Positions 1-6,593 of a DNA stretch of 7,479 nucleotides are shown here, piece after piece (positions within the stretch are counted from its first letter, which is position 1; each line of letters starts with the position of its first letter). This DNA comes from UBA8437 sp963580005. GTDB taxonomy: Bacteria; Planctomycetota; Planctomycetia; Planctomycetales; Planctomycetaceae. A program made the translations under genes and the position numbers. The notes below the pieces were generated by a model. The model did no database searches. It was not told the origin of the DNA and saw only the letters and a list, made by a program, of their open reading frames with translations. Where the stretch lies: the NCBI GenBank assembly GCA_963580005.1, contig CAUZJR010000271.1, forward strand, positions 1 through 7,479. Reading direction: 5' to 3'.

Positions 1-13
1 GGATCGATATCTG

Positions 14-41
14 TTGATAGGTACGGTTTTCGGGGTATAAT
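14..41 (+). promoter_or_regulatory. Sigma-70-type promoter of the DUF1501 gene
   Basis: A -35-like TTGATA lies at 14-19 and a perfect TATAAT -10 at 36-41, separated by 16 bases, close to the sigma-70 optimum. Transcription would begin near position 48 and give a leader of about 50 bases before the ATG at 100. The in-frame TTG at 43 would then lie upstream of the transcript start, so it cannot be the main start codon. The match is read directly from the sequence; activity is inferred. Confidence 0.65.
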
Positions 42-86
42 TTTGCAGCGGGTGGTTTCCGCCCGTGCAGCGGACCAACAGTGTTT

Positions 87-90
87 GGAG
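87..90 (+). promoter_or_regulatory. Shine-Dalgarno GGAG fixing the DUF1501 start
   Basis: GGAG sits 9 bases upstream of the ATG at 100. This supports that ATG over the in-frame TTG at 43, and it places the twin-arginine motif at residues 17-23, where a Tat signal is expected. Confidence 0.6.
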
Positions 91-99
91 ACGACCGGT

Positions 100-1446
100 A
101 TGCTCTCGATTCAGGGCGGTTCAGGACATCGTTTTTGTGACGGCGTGTCGCGTCGTTCGTTCCTTCAGATCGGCGGACTGGGTCTGGGTGGCCTATCGAT
201 GGCCGAGATGATGCGTGCCCAATCGCAGGCGACCGGTGGAGCTCAGGGCGACACGAAGAACAAGGCGGTGATCATGATCTTCCTGGCCGGCGGAGTGTCG
301 CACCAGGACTTCGTCGACCTGAAGCCGAATGCCCCGAAGGAAGTCCGTGGCGAATTCAATCCGATCGGGACCAACGTACCGGGGATCGAGATCTGCGAGT
401 TGGCTCCACGGATGGCGAAGATGGCCGACAAGTTCGCCATCATCCGTTCGATCGCCGACTCCGATGGTGCCCACGCGGCGACTCAGTGCTGGAGCGGCGT
501 GCGTCGTGGCGACCAGGTCCGGATGCAGCAGCCTTCGATCGGTTCGTTCCTGGCCAAGGAGCTGGGCAGCCGCGAAGCGACGATGCCGGCCTTCATGGGG
601 CTGACCAAGACCTGCGGTCACAAGCCGTGGTCCGATGTCGGTTTCCCCGGCAAGCTGGGCCGAGCCTACGCTCCGGTCAAGCCCGATGGCGAAGACATCA
701 AGGCCATGTCGCTCAAGGGCATTACGCTCGATCAACTCAACAACCGCAAGAAGTTGCTGGCGGCATTTGACGGATTCCGCCGTTCCAGTGACAACGCGGT
801 ATTCAGCGGTGCCGATGCGATCTACGAGCAGGCCTTCGACGTGCTCACCTCCAGCAAGCTGCTCAATGCCCTGGACGTTTCCAAGGAAGACCCGAAGATT
901 CGCGAGCGGTACGGGAAGGGATCGCCCAAGAACGTCAACGATGGGCCTCCGGTCTGGAACGAGCAGGTCTTGATCTGCCGCCGGCTGATCGAGGCGGGCG
1001 TGCGGTGCGTGACATTGGGCTTTGGCCGCTGGGATTACCACGGCAACAACTTCGGCCAGATGAAATCGCGTCTGCCGCTGGTCGACCAGGTACTCAGCGC
1101 ACTGGTCACCGACCTCCACGAACGGGGCATGGACAAGGACGTGACCGTGCTGGTCTGCAGCGAGTTTGGTCGTACGCCCAAGATCAACAAGAACGCCGGT
1201 CGCGACCACTGGCCTCCGGCCAGCTGTGCATTGCTGGCCGGTGGCGGACTGCGGACCGGCCAGGTGATTGGTTCGACGACCAAGGATGCGGGGCATCCGG
1301 ACCAGCGTCCGGTGAAGTACCAGGAAATCCTGGCGACGCTGTATCACAACATGGGGATCAACCCCAAGGGCTTCATCCGCGACGACGCCGATCGGCCCGT
1401 CAAGCTGCTCAACCAGAACCCCGACCCGTTGCACGAGTTGGTCTAG
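100..1446 (+). CDS. Tat-exported DUF1501 domain protein
   Basis: This 448-residue protein belongs to the DUF1501 family, which has an alkaline-phosphatase/sulfatase-like fold. It opens with a twin-arginine export signal: SRRSFLQ at residues 17-23, followed by a Gly/Leu-rich hydrophobic stretch to about residue 37 and a small-residue region (MRAQSQA) that could be cleaved. It therefore probably acts outside the cytoplasmic membrane. Family-typical motifs are visible: FLAGGVSHQD near residue 61, DYHGNN at 312-317, SEFGRTPKIN at 354-363 and GRDHWP at 368-372. The Asp and His residues in these motifs are candidate metal or substrate ligands by analogy with the superfamily. The length is normal for the family and the frame is intact. 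In planctomycetes DUF1501 genes often sit beside a cytochrome-like DUF1549/DUF1553 gene; any such partner would lie left of the window. However, this gene has its own promoter, and its right-hand neighbour is convergent. The substrate is unknown. The family call is confident; the function is not. Confidence 0.9.
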   Translation: MLSIQGGSGHRFCDGVSRRSFLQIGGLGLGGLSMAEMMRAQSQATGGAQGDTKNKAVIMIFLAGGVSHQDFVDLKPNAPKEVRGEFNPIGTNVPGIEICELAPRMAKMADKFAIIRSIADSDGAHAATQCWSGVRRGDQVRMQQPSIGSFLAKELGSREATMPAFMGLTKTCGHKPWSDVGFPGKLGRAYAPVKPDGEDIKAMSLKGITLDQLNNRKKLLAAFDGFRRSSDNAVFSGADAIYEQAFDVLTSSKLLNALDVSKEDPKIRERYGKGSPKNVNDGPPVWNEQVLICRRLIEAGVRCVTLGFGRWDYHGNNFGQMKSRLPLVDQVLSALVTDLHERGMDKDVTVLVCSEFGRTPKINKNAGRDHWPPASCALLAGGGLRTGQVIGSTTKDAGHPDQRPVKYQEILATLYHNMGINPKGFIRDDADRPVKLLNQNPDPLHELV

Positions 1447-1459
1447 GTTAGGGCGGCGG

Positions 1460-2500
1460 TCAATCGGCGACGGCGTCGAGCAGTCCCTGGATGTAGCCCA
1501 CCGTCCAGGCACGGCCGCGGTGATTCCAGCCCTCGTCCCCTTCCATCTGCGGTACGTGATCGGGGATCAGGAAGCCGCGGAAGCCGACTTCCTTGAGCGT
1601 GCGGATGGTCTCGACCGGGTCGCAGTTTCCATCACCCAGGAAGCACTCGGTGAAGTCCTCGATTCCGCCCTGAACGTCGCGGAAGTGGACATAGAAGATG
1701 CGGTCCTGGCTGCCGAAGTGCCGGATGGCATCGAGCACTCCTTCGCCGGCTTTCATTTCCGACCAGCAGCCGTGGCAGAAGTTGAGTCCGTGCATGGGTG
1801 AGTCGAACTCATCCAGGGCCTTGCGGAACCCGTCGAAGCCATGAAACAGGCGGGGGACTCGGCCCAGCGACGCGTCCACGGGCGGGTCATCGGGGTGCAG
1901 GGCCAGGCGAACCCCGGCCGCCTCGCACGCCGGCAGGATTCTCTCGAGGTACCAGCAGTAGTTCTCCCACATTTCCTCGACCGAGTAGTCTCGATCCGGG
2001 TGTGCCGTCGAGTTCTTGTGCTGGAAGCGGTCGTCCTGAGAATCGAGGGCCAGTTGGTGATCGTAGGCGGTGGCCAGGGCTCCTCCCCGGACCGGTCGCG
2101 AGCGGCTGGTCCGCCAGACACCGGTCGGCATGAAGTGGTACCCGAGGATGGGAATGCCGGCGCGACCGATGTTGGTGACGGTGGCGACCATGTGGTCGAG
2201 TTGTTCGTCGCGGCCCTGCTGGCCGAGCATGATCTTGTCGTAGAAGGTGACGGGGACGTTTTCGAGAGACATCAGCCGGAGTCCGGCTTTGTTGACCTGT
2301 GCTCTCAGCCCCGCCAGGTCCTCATACTCCCAGCGGGACTCGCCGGGCAGTAGCGCCGTGTTCATCTGGATGTCATCGACTCCACACTGCTTGATGTAGG
2401 CCAGCAGCGAGTCGTTGGGAGTCTGGAACTGCCCGAGTCCGACGCGGATGGGGAGTTGATCGAGTTGGGTGGCGGGGATCATCGTGATCATGGTGATCAT
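1460..2500 (-). CDS. uxuA: D-mannonate dehydratase
   Basis: The product dehydrates D-mannonate to 2-keto-3-deoxy-D-gluconate, a cytosolic step of glucuronate breakdown. It is a TIM-barrel, divalent-metal (Mn/Fe) enzyme. Counting from the ATG at 2500 it has 346 residues, near the short family form of roughly 350-360. Family motifs are clear: LALHPDDPP (His202), NFCHGCWSEM (Cys242), FYVHFRDV (His272) and IPDHVPQ (Asp314). These match the His/Cys/His/Asp metal-ligand set of UxuA. The frame is open to an ATG at 2584, but the extra 28 residues would be encoded by the palindromic repeat at 2514-2554 and have a composition unlike the enzyme, so I reject that start. Three in-frame ATGs (2500, 2491, 2482) compete. 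An AGGA 8 bases before the ATG at 2491 slightly favours that one, while the conserved sequence begins near residue 18. No uxuB, kdgK or uronate isomerase gene is adjacent. It converges with the DUF1501 gene and diverges from hisF. I found no convincing promoter. Confidence 0.87.
   Translation of the reverse strand: MITMITMIPATQLDQLPIRVGLGQFQTPNDSLLAYIKQCGVDDIQMNTALLPGESRWEYEDLAGLRAQVNKAGLRLMSLENVPVTFYDKIMLGQQGRDEQLDHMVATVTNIGRAGIPILGYHFMPTGVWRTSRSRPVRGGALATAYDHQLALDSQDDRFQHKNSTAHPDRDYSVEEMWENYCWYLERILPACEAAGVRLALHPDDPPVDASLGRVPRLFHGFDGFRKALDEFDSPMHGLNFCHGCWSEMKAGEGVLDAIRHFGSQDRIFYVHFRDVQGGIEDFTECFLGDGNCDPVETIRTLKEVGFRGFLIPDHVPQMEGDEGWNHRGRAWTVGYIQGLLDAVAD
2477..2500 (-). repeat. Triple 9-base repeat of start codons with TGATCA sites
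   Basis: Read on the minus strand, ATGATCAC(C/G) occurs twice and is followed by a third ATGATC. This gives three ATG codons in frame, 9 bases apart, encoding Met-Ile-Thr-Met-Ile-Thr-Met-Ile. Two of the units contain the palindrome TGATCA, and GATC recurs at 2477, 2486 and 2495. It lies exactly at the uxuA translation start. It may be slippage-prone, allow alternative initiation, or be an operator; none of these is shown. Confidence 0.55.
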
Positions 2501-2513
2501 CCTGAGGGGGAGT

Positions 2514-2554
2514 GGGTCCGGGGACTGGCTCCCTGAGAGCCTGTCCCCGGACCC
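2514..2554. repeat. REP/MITE-like palindromic hairpin
   Basis: The left arm, GGGTCCGGGGAC (2514-2525), is perfectly complementary to the right arm, GTCCCCGGACCC (2543-2554). A single T/T mismatch (2526/2542) follows, then a second 5-base stem, GGCTC (2527-2531) with GAGCC (2537-2541), around a 5-base loop. The layout of a long GC-rich stem with a central mismatch and a short loop resembles REP elements mobilised by RAYT transposases. I recall similar GGGGACTGGCTCC...GAGCCTGTCCCC palindromes as frequent in planctomycete intergenic DNA, but this was not verified here. It sits in the uxuA leader, between uxuA and hisF. It could instead be a transcript-level hairpin affecting uxuA. There is no T-tract, so it is not a classic intrinsic terminator. 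Confidence 0.7.
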
Positions 2555-2583
2555 GGGGCCTCTGAAGTTGACATTGTGGCACA

Positions 2584-2612
2584 TTGACGATGGGTGCAGC
2601 GAGGCATAGAGT
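2584..2612 (+). promoter_or_regulatory. Possible sigma-70-type promoter for hisF
   Basis: TTGACG at 2584-2589 (5 of 6 matches to the -35) is followed, after 17 bases, by TAGAGT at 2607-2612 (4 of 6 matches to the -10). Transcription would start near 2619, leaving a leader of about 39 bases before hisF. A perfect TTGACA at 2568-2573 has no acceptable -10 at normal spacing. This is moderate evidence from sequence only. Confidence 0.4.
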
Positions 2613-2657
2613 TAAGACGCATTTTGGGCGGGGAGTTGAGGGAGGCGTCGAGCGAGC

Positions 2658-3440
2658 ATGCTGGCCAAACGGATCATTCCCTGCCTGGACGTACATGGCG
2701 GCCGAGTGGTCAAGGGTGTGAACTTCGTCAACCTGCGAGATGCGGGTGACCCGGTGGACATTGCCGAGGGTTACGAGGCTGCTGGGGCGGATGAGCTGGT
2801 CTTTCTGGACATCACGGCCAGCCACGAGGGTCGCGACATCATGCTCGAGGTGGTCCGTCGCACCAGCGAGGTGATTTTCATGCCTCTGACTGTTGGCGGC
2901 GGCATCCGCACTCTCGAGGACATCCGCGGGTTGCTCGAGGCGGGTTGCGACAAGGTTTCGATCAACTCCTCGGCGGTTCGCGATCCCGACCTGGTCCGCG
3001 AGGCAGCGTTGCGATTCGGCAGCCAGTGCATCGTGGTCAACATTGATCCGAAGCGTGTGGATCGCGAGGGCGAGGAGTTCTGGGAGGTGCACGTCAATGG
3101 CGGACGGGTGCCGACGGGTCTCGAGGCGGTCGAGTGGGCGGTGGAGGCTCAGCGATTGGGAGCGGGCGAAATTGTGCTGACATCGATGGATGCCGACGGC
3201 ACTCAGAATGGGTATGATATCCCGATGACGCGGGCGGTGGCAGAAGCGGTCAGCATCCCGGTGGTCGCCAGCGGCGGAGCCGGGGCCCCCGAACATCTCT
3301 GCGAAGTGGTCACTTCGGGCCGGGCCAGTGCGGCATTGGCGGCGAGCATTTTTCATTACGGGACGTACACGATTGCCGAGACGAAGAGGTTTCTGGCCGA
3401 GCGGGGAGTCCCGGTGAGAACCGACGGGTTGGCAGTCTAG
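2658..3440 (+). CDS. hisF: Imidazole glycerol phosphate synthase cyclase subunit
   Basis: HisF is the cyclase half of the HisF-HisH complex. It uses ammonia from HisH and the ribulosyl intermediate PRFAR to make imidazole glycerol phosphate (histidine pathway) and AICAR (returned to purine synthesis) in the cytosol. The 260-residue protein has the full (beta/alpha)8 barrel. Catalytic Asp11 (in PCLDV) and Asp130 (in NIDPKRVD) fall at the same positions as in the Thermotoga enzyme. Phosphate-binding loops are at TVGGGIR (78-84) and ASGGAG (204-209), with TSMDADGT at 175-182 and AALAASIFH at 225-233. Length and all key residues are normal. GGAGG at 2641-2645 lies 12 bases before the ATG, a slightly long spacing. 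No other his gene, including hisH, is in the window, so the gene is separated from a his operon here. Instead it is followed after 49 bases by a pilus-type ATPase gene on the same strand. Confidence 0.97.
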   Translation: MLAKRIIPCLDVHGGRVVKGVNFVNLRDAGDPVDIAEGYEAAGADELVFLDITASHEGRDIMLEVVRRTSEVIFMPLTVGGGIRTLEDIRGLLEAGCDKVSINSSAVRDPDLVREAALRFGSQCIVVNIDPKRVDREGEEFWEVHVNGGRVPTGLEAVEWAVEAQRLGAGEIVLTSMDADGTQNGYDIPMTRAVAEAVSIPVVASGGAGAPEHLCEVVTSGRASAALAASIFHYGTYTIAETKRFLAERGVPVRTDGLAV

Positions 3441-3489
3441 GACGCCGGCAAGGGCCTTCGGCCTCGATCATCAAGGAGTCAGACAGCAG

Positions 3490-4635
3490 ATGGCCACCGA
3501 ACTCGACATTCCCCCCAAGTCAGAGGCTGAGGGAGATGAGCTGGAAGTCGACAAGATTTTCCGGCAGGTGATCAAGCACGAGGGTTCTGACCTGCACCTG
3601 CAGGTGGGCAAGGCTCCGATCCTGAGGGTCAAGGGGTCTCTCCGTGAGCTGCAGATGGAGCCGATCGACGCCGAGAAGATGAAGCAGCTGTTCGGGCCGA
3701 TGATGGACGCTCGGAGCCGCAAGATCTTCGACGAGGACGGCGGGACCGACTTTGCTTACGTGGTCGAATACGAGGGCGAGACGTGGCGGTTCCGGGTCAA
3801 CCTGTTCATCCAACTGAGCAACTGGGGCATGGTGGCTCGGAAGGTCGAGAGATGGATTCCGGACTTCGAGGGCCTGTTCCTGCCCGAGGCGATGGAAGAC
3901 ATGTGCAAGTTCCACCAGGGCATGATCCTGCTGGCCGGCGTGACCGGCAGTGGCAAGAGCACCACGATCGCCTCGATGCTCAACTGGATCAACGCCAACT
4001 ACCGCAAGCACGTGTTGACGATCGAGGATCCGATCGAGTTTGTGTACACGCCGGACAAGTGCCTGATCAACCAGCGTGAGGTGGGGCTGGATGTCAAGGA
4101 CTTCGAGGTGGCTCTGAAGCACGCGGTCAGGCAGGATCCCGACGTGATGCTGGTCGGCGAAATGCGAGACGCGGAGACGTTCGAGACGGCGATGCATGCG
4201 GCCGAGACCGGTCACCTGGTCTTCGGTACCATCCACGCCTCGACGGCCCCCAGTTGCATCGGACGGATCCTGGATCTGTTTCCCCAGGACATGCACAGGG
4301 CCTTGCGGAGCAGCATGGCGTTCAACATGCGAGGGATTATTGCTCAGAAGCTGGTCCCGACGGTCCGCGAGGATCCCAAGCGGGTGCCGATCATTGAGAT
4401 CATGAAGTTCACGCCGGTTGTGCGGAAATTGCTTCTCGAGGAAGAGGATTCGAAGTTGGTCGACGCGATCCGGATCGGCAAGGAGGACGGCATGCAGCTG
4501 TTCAACGACAGCCTGTACCAGTTCATCGAAGACGAGTTCATCAGTCGGGCCACGGCCTTTGAGGTCTCGGGAGCTGTCGAGGAACTGAAGATGATGCTCA
4601 AGGGCATCGACGTGAAGTCGGCGGCGATTCTCTGA
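3490..4635 (+). CDS. PilT/PilU-type pilus motor ATPase
   Basis: This is a 381-residue cytosolic secretion ATPase of the PilT family, which powers pilus retraction or assists it. A PilT-type N-terminal domain (about 18-125, starting at IKHEGSDLHLQVG) precedes the RecA-like core. The core has Walker A GVTGSGKS at 150-157 (Lys156), an Asp box TIEDP ending near 181, Walker B DPDVMLVGE with Glu224, and a His box from His242 to His249 (GHLVFGTIH). The block REVGLDVKDFEVALKHAVRQ and the tail (IGKEDGMQLFNDSLYQF, then FISRATAFEVSG) look more like PilU than PilT. The canonical AIRNLIRE loop of PilT is not recognisable; the equivalent stretch reads VVRKLLLEEEDSKLV. I therefore leave the symbol open. The start is supported by GGAG at 3475-3478, 11 bases upstream. 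The gene is complete, with no membrane segments. It lies between hisF and the PilB-like gene and is probably cotranscribed with the latter (61-base gap). Confidence 0.92.
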   Translation: MATELDIPPKSEAEGDELEVDKIFRQVIKHEGSDLHLQVGKAPILRVKGSLRELQMEPIDAEKMKQLFGPMMDARSRKIFDEDGGTDFAYVVEYEGETWRFRVNLFIQLSNWGMVARKVERWIPDFEGLFLPEAMEDMCKFHQGMILLAGVTGSGKSTTIASMLNWINANYRKHVLTIEDPIEFVYTPDKCLINQREVGLDVKDFEVALKHAVRQDPDVMLVGEMRDAETFETAMHAAETGHLVFGTIHASTAPSCIGRILDLFPQDMHRALRSSMAFNMRGIIAQKLVPTVREDPKRVPIIEIMKFTPVVRKLLLEEEDSKLVDAIRIGKEDGMQLFNDSLYQFIEDEFISRATAFEVSGAVEELKMMLKGIDVKSAAIL

Positions 4636-4684
4636 CGGTTGAGGAATACCGTTCCGAGTCGGTCATCAAGAGGGTGGGGGTCCT

Positions 4685-4688
4685 GGAG
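4685..4688 (+). promoter_or_regulatory. Shine-Dalgarno GGAG fixing a GTG start
   Basis: GGAG lies 8 bases before the GTG at 4697. This well-placed site supports the non-ATG start and therefore the signal-peptide-like N-terminus of the PilB-like protein. Confidence 0.6.
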
Positions 4689-4696
4689 ATTCATTT

Positions 4697-6547
4697 GTGA
4701 GTGGCGTGAGTGGTCCTCGAGTTGGATGGCTGGTGTTGGGGCTGGCGTGGGCCATCCTGTCGTCATCGTCGGCTGCCCCGGCCCAGGCTCAGGCCCCGGC
4801 CCCGGCCGGCGGCCCGTCTTCAGCCGAGGGTGATTCCGGGGCGGTGCCGGTATCGAGTCCGCTGGGTGGTCAGAGTTTTCCGGACTTTCCGTCGGTCTTC
4901 ACCCGAGGGAATCACCTGCCGCATCCTCGCTCGGACATCCGCCAGGGGGGCGGCAACTACTTCAACGTCTTTCTCTACGTGCCTCTGCTGGGTTTGTTCT
5001 TCCTGTGGACCTGGACCTGTTACTGGGTCGACGACGACAGCCAGGCTCTGCAGGTCCGCAACGAGTTCTGGACGGCGGTGGTGATTCCCAGCGGCTGGAT
5101 CGGGTTCCTCTCGGCACTGTGCGTGCCGAAGCTGCTGGGTTATCCGGTGTTGCTGCTGGCCTACGCGGTGCCGGTGTGGCTGTACATCATCGAGCGGAAC
5201 GCCAAGGTGCCCGATTCGGCCAAGGTGATGACCCGGGCCCATTTCCGCCGGATCCTGAGGCGGATGGGCTTCGCGGTCGGCGGCGGCAGGACCGAGGGGG
5301 CGGTGGTCGGTCCCGACATCCAGTTCATGGGCAAGTCGGACGGTCGGGGTGGAGACGATGGCCGCAGCCGCCAGGTGGAGACGTCTCGAGGCTACATGGC
5401 GACCAAGGAACTGGTCTATGACGCCATCGTCAGACGCTCGACCGACATCCATCTCGAACCCAAGAGCAACGAGATCTCGGTTCGGATGCGGATCGACGGG
5501 GTGCTCTACAGCATGGAACCTTTCGACATCGCGGTGGGCAACGCCGTGGTCAACGTCTGCAAGGTGCTCGGTGCGATGGACATCACCGAGAAGCGTCGGT
5601 CGCTGGACGGCAGCTTCCAGGCATTGACCGAGGGTCGTCAGATCGACTTTCGGGTTGCCACCCAGGGGACCAATCACGGCGAGAAGCTGAGCCTCAGGAT
5701 CCTCGACCAGTCCAACTCGGTCAGCACCCTCGAAGATCTGGGGCTCCGTCAACAGATGTCCGACGGCCTGGACAGCGTGATCCACCAGCCTCACGGGCTG
5801 CTGCTGGTGTGTGGCCCGACCGGAGCCGGCAAGTCGACGACGTTGTACGCGGCGATCAACGAGATCGACACGCTTCAGCGGAACGTGATCACGATCGAGG
5901 ATCCGGTCGAGTACCGGATGGACAACGTGAACCAGATCGAGATCAACTCGAGGGCAGGCAACTCGTTTGCCACCAGCCTCCGCAGCGTGCTGCGGCAGGA
6001 TCCCGACGTGGTGATGATCGGTGAGATCCGCGACGCCGAGACGGCGAATATTGCCTGCCAGGCTGCGAACACCGGTCACATGGTGTTTTCGACCGTCCAC
6101 GCCAACGACACGATCACCGCCTTGTACCGCATCATCGATCTCGAAGTCGAACCCTTCATGCTCGCCAGTTCGCTCTCGGGCATCCTCGCCCAGAGGCTCG
6201 TCCGCCGACTCTGTTCAAAGTGCAAGGAGCCGTACAAGCCCAAGCCCGAGTTCCTGAGGAAGGCGAACCTGCCGGCCGAGCGGATCAGCAAGTTCTACCG
6301 GCCGCCGAAGAATCCCGAGACCGAGTGTCCGGCGTGTGGGGGGCTGGGTTTCCGGGGTCGGGTCGGAGTCTTCGAGTTGCTGCCGGTCAACGAGCGGATG
6401 CGGGAGATGATCCGTGACCAGACGGCGATGACGGCGATCCGGGCCGAAGCCCGCAAGAACGGGATGTTGTATATGAAGGAAGAGGGATTGAGGCTGGTGG
6501 TCCGCGGGATCACCTCCGTTGACGAATTGCTCAGGGTGGTCAAGTAA
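4697..6547 (+). CDS. Membrane-anchored PilB/GspE-type ATPase
   Basis: This 616-residue hexameric motor ATPase belongs to the type II secretion/type IV pilus assembly family. The C-terminal part (about 228-616) is canonical. It has the N2-type domain (RRSTDIHLEP near 246), Walker A GPTGAGKS at 373-380 (Lys379), Asp box TIEDPVE at 399-405, Walker B DPDVVMIGE with Glu443, a His box from His461 to His468, and the zinc-binding tetracysteine Cys506/Cys509 and Cys544/Cys547 typical of PilB/GspE. The first 170 residues are unusual. A signal-peptide-like segment (7-31, ending Ala-rich) and an Ala/Pro/Gly/Ser linker precede hydrophobic segments at about 89-111, 125-146 and 148-165, the last two forming a tight hairpin. 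Three spans after an exported N-terminus would leave the ATPase domain in the cytosol. The usual soluble MshEN/N1 domain is absent. The GTG start has a good GGAG at 4685. It follows the PilT/PilU-like gene by 61 bases and precedes a CvpA-like gene by 46. Family call very confident; its exact machine (pilus or secretion) is not resolved. Confidence 0.92.
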   Translation: MSGVSGPRVGWLVLGLAWAILSSSSAAPAQAQAPAPAGGPSSAEGDSGAVPVSSPLGGQSFPDFPSVFTRGNHLPHPRSDIRQGGGNYFNVFLYVPLLGLFFLWTWTCYWVDDDSQALQVRNEFWTAVVIPSGWIGFLSALCVPKLLGYPVLLLAYAVPVWLYIIERNAKVPDSAKVMTRAHFRRILRRMGFAVGGGRTEGAVVGPDIQFMGKSDGRGGDDGRSRQVETSRGYMATKELVYDAIVRRSTDIHLEPKSNEISVRMRIDGVLYSMEPFDIAVGNAVVNVCKVLGAMDITEKRRSLDGSFQALTEGRQIDFRVATQGTNHGEKLSLRILDQSNSVSTLEDLGLRQQMSDGLDSVIHQPHGLLLVCGPTGAGKSTTLYAAINEIDTLQRNVITIEDPVEYRMDNVNQIEINSRAGNSFATSLRSVLRQDPDVVMIGEIRDAETANIACQAANTGHMVFSTVHANDTITALYRIIDLEVEPFMLASSLSGILAQRLVRRLCSKCKEPYKPKPEFLRKANLPAERISKFYRPPKNPETECPACGGLGFRGRVGVFELLPVNERMREMIRDQTAMTAIRAEARKNGMLYMKEEGLRLVVRGITSVDELLRVVK

Positions 6548-6593
6548 CCAACTGCCGCTTTGCGAGCGGCCAGTTCGAACAGGCGACACGACG

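Noticed and set aside
43..99. TTG-initiated 19-residue extension of the DUF1501 protein
   Set aside because: The start overlaps the promoter, upstream of the predicted transcript start, and it would push the Tat motif away from the N-terminus; the ATG at 100 has a good Shine-Dalgarno.
193..1512. Long minus-strand open frame of 439 codons opposite the DUF1501 gene
   Set aside because: It is a shadow of the high-GC coding strand: it runs fully antisense to a clear family protein, has no recognisable domain, and overlaps the end of uxuA.
2501..2584. 28-residue N-terminal extension of the mannonate dehydratase from the ATG at 2584
   Set aside because: It is encoded largely by the palindromic repeat, has low-complexity Ser/Gly/Pro composition, and lies before the conserved family sequence.
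2373..3356. Minus-strand open frame of 327 codons across hisF and the uxuA start
   Set aside because: It is antisense to the fully conserved hisF and overlaps uxuA in another frame; no family resemblance.
3441..3489. Possible terminator after hisF (GGCC-TTC-GGCC stem)
   Set aside because: The stem is 4-5 bases with a 3-base loop and no T-tract, and it is followed closely by the next gene's ribosome binding site.
4820..6100. Minus-strand open frame of 426 codons opposite the PilB-like gene, and the similar 258-codon frame opposite the PilT/U-like gene (3520-4296)
   Set aside because: Antisense shadows with His/Arg/Asp-rich, domain-free translations, typical of high-GC genes read backward.
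6519..6593. 25-residue upstream extension of the CvpA-like protein
   Set aside because: It overlaps the end of the PilB-like gene in another frame and adds a non-hydrophobic segment before the first membrane helix; the ATG at 6594 is better placed.
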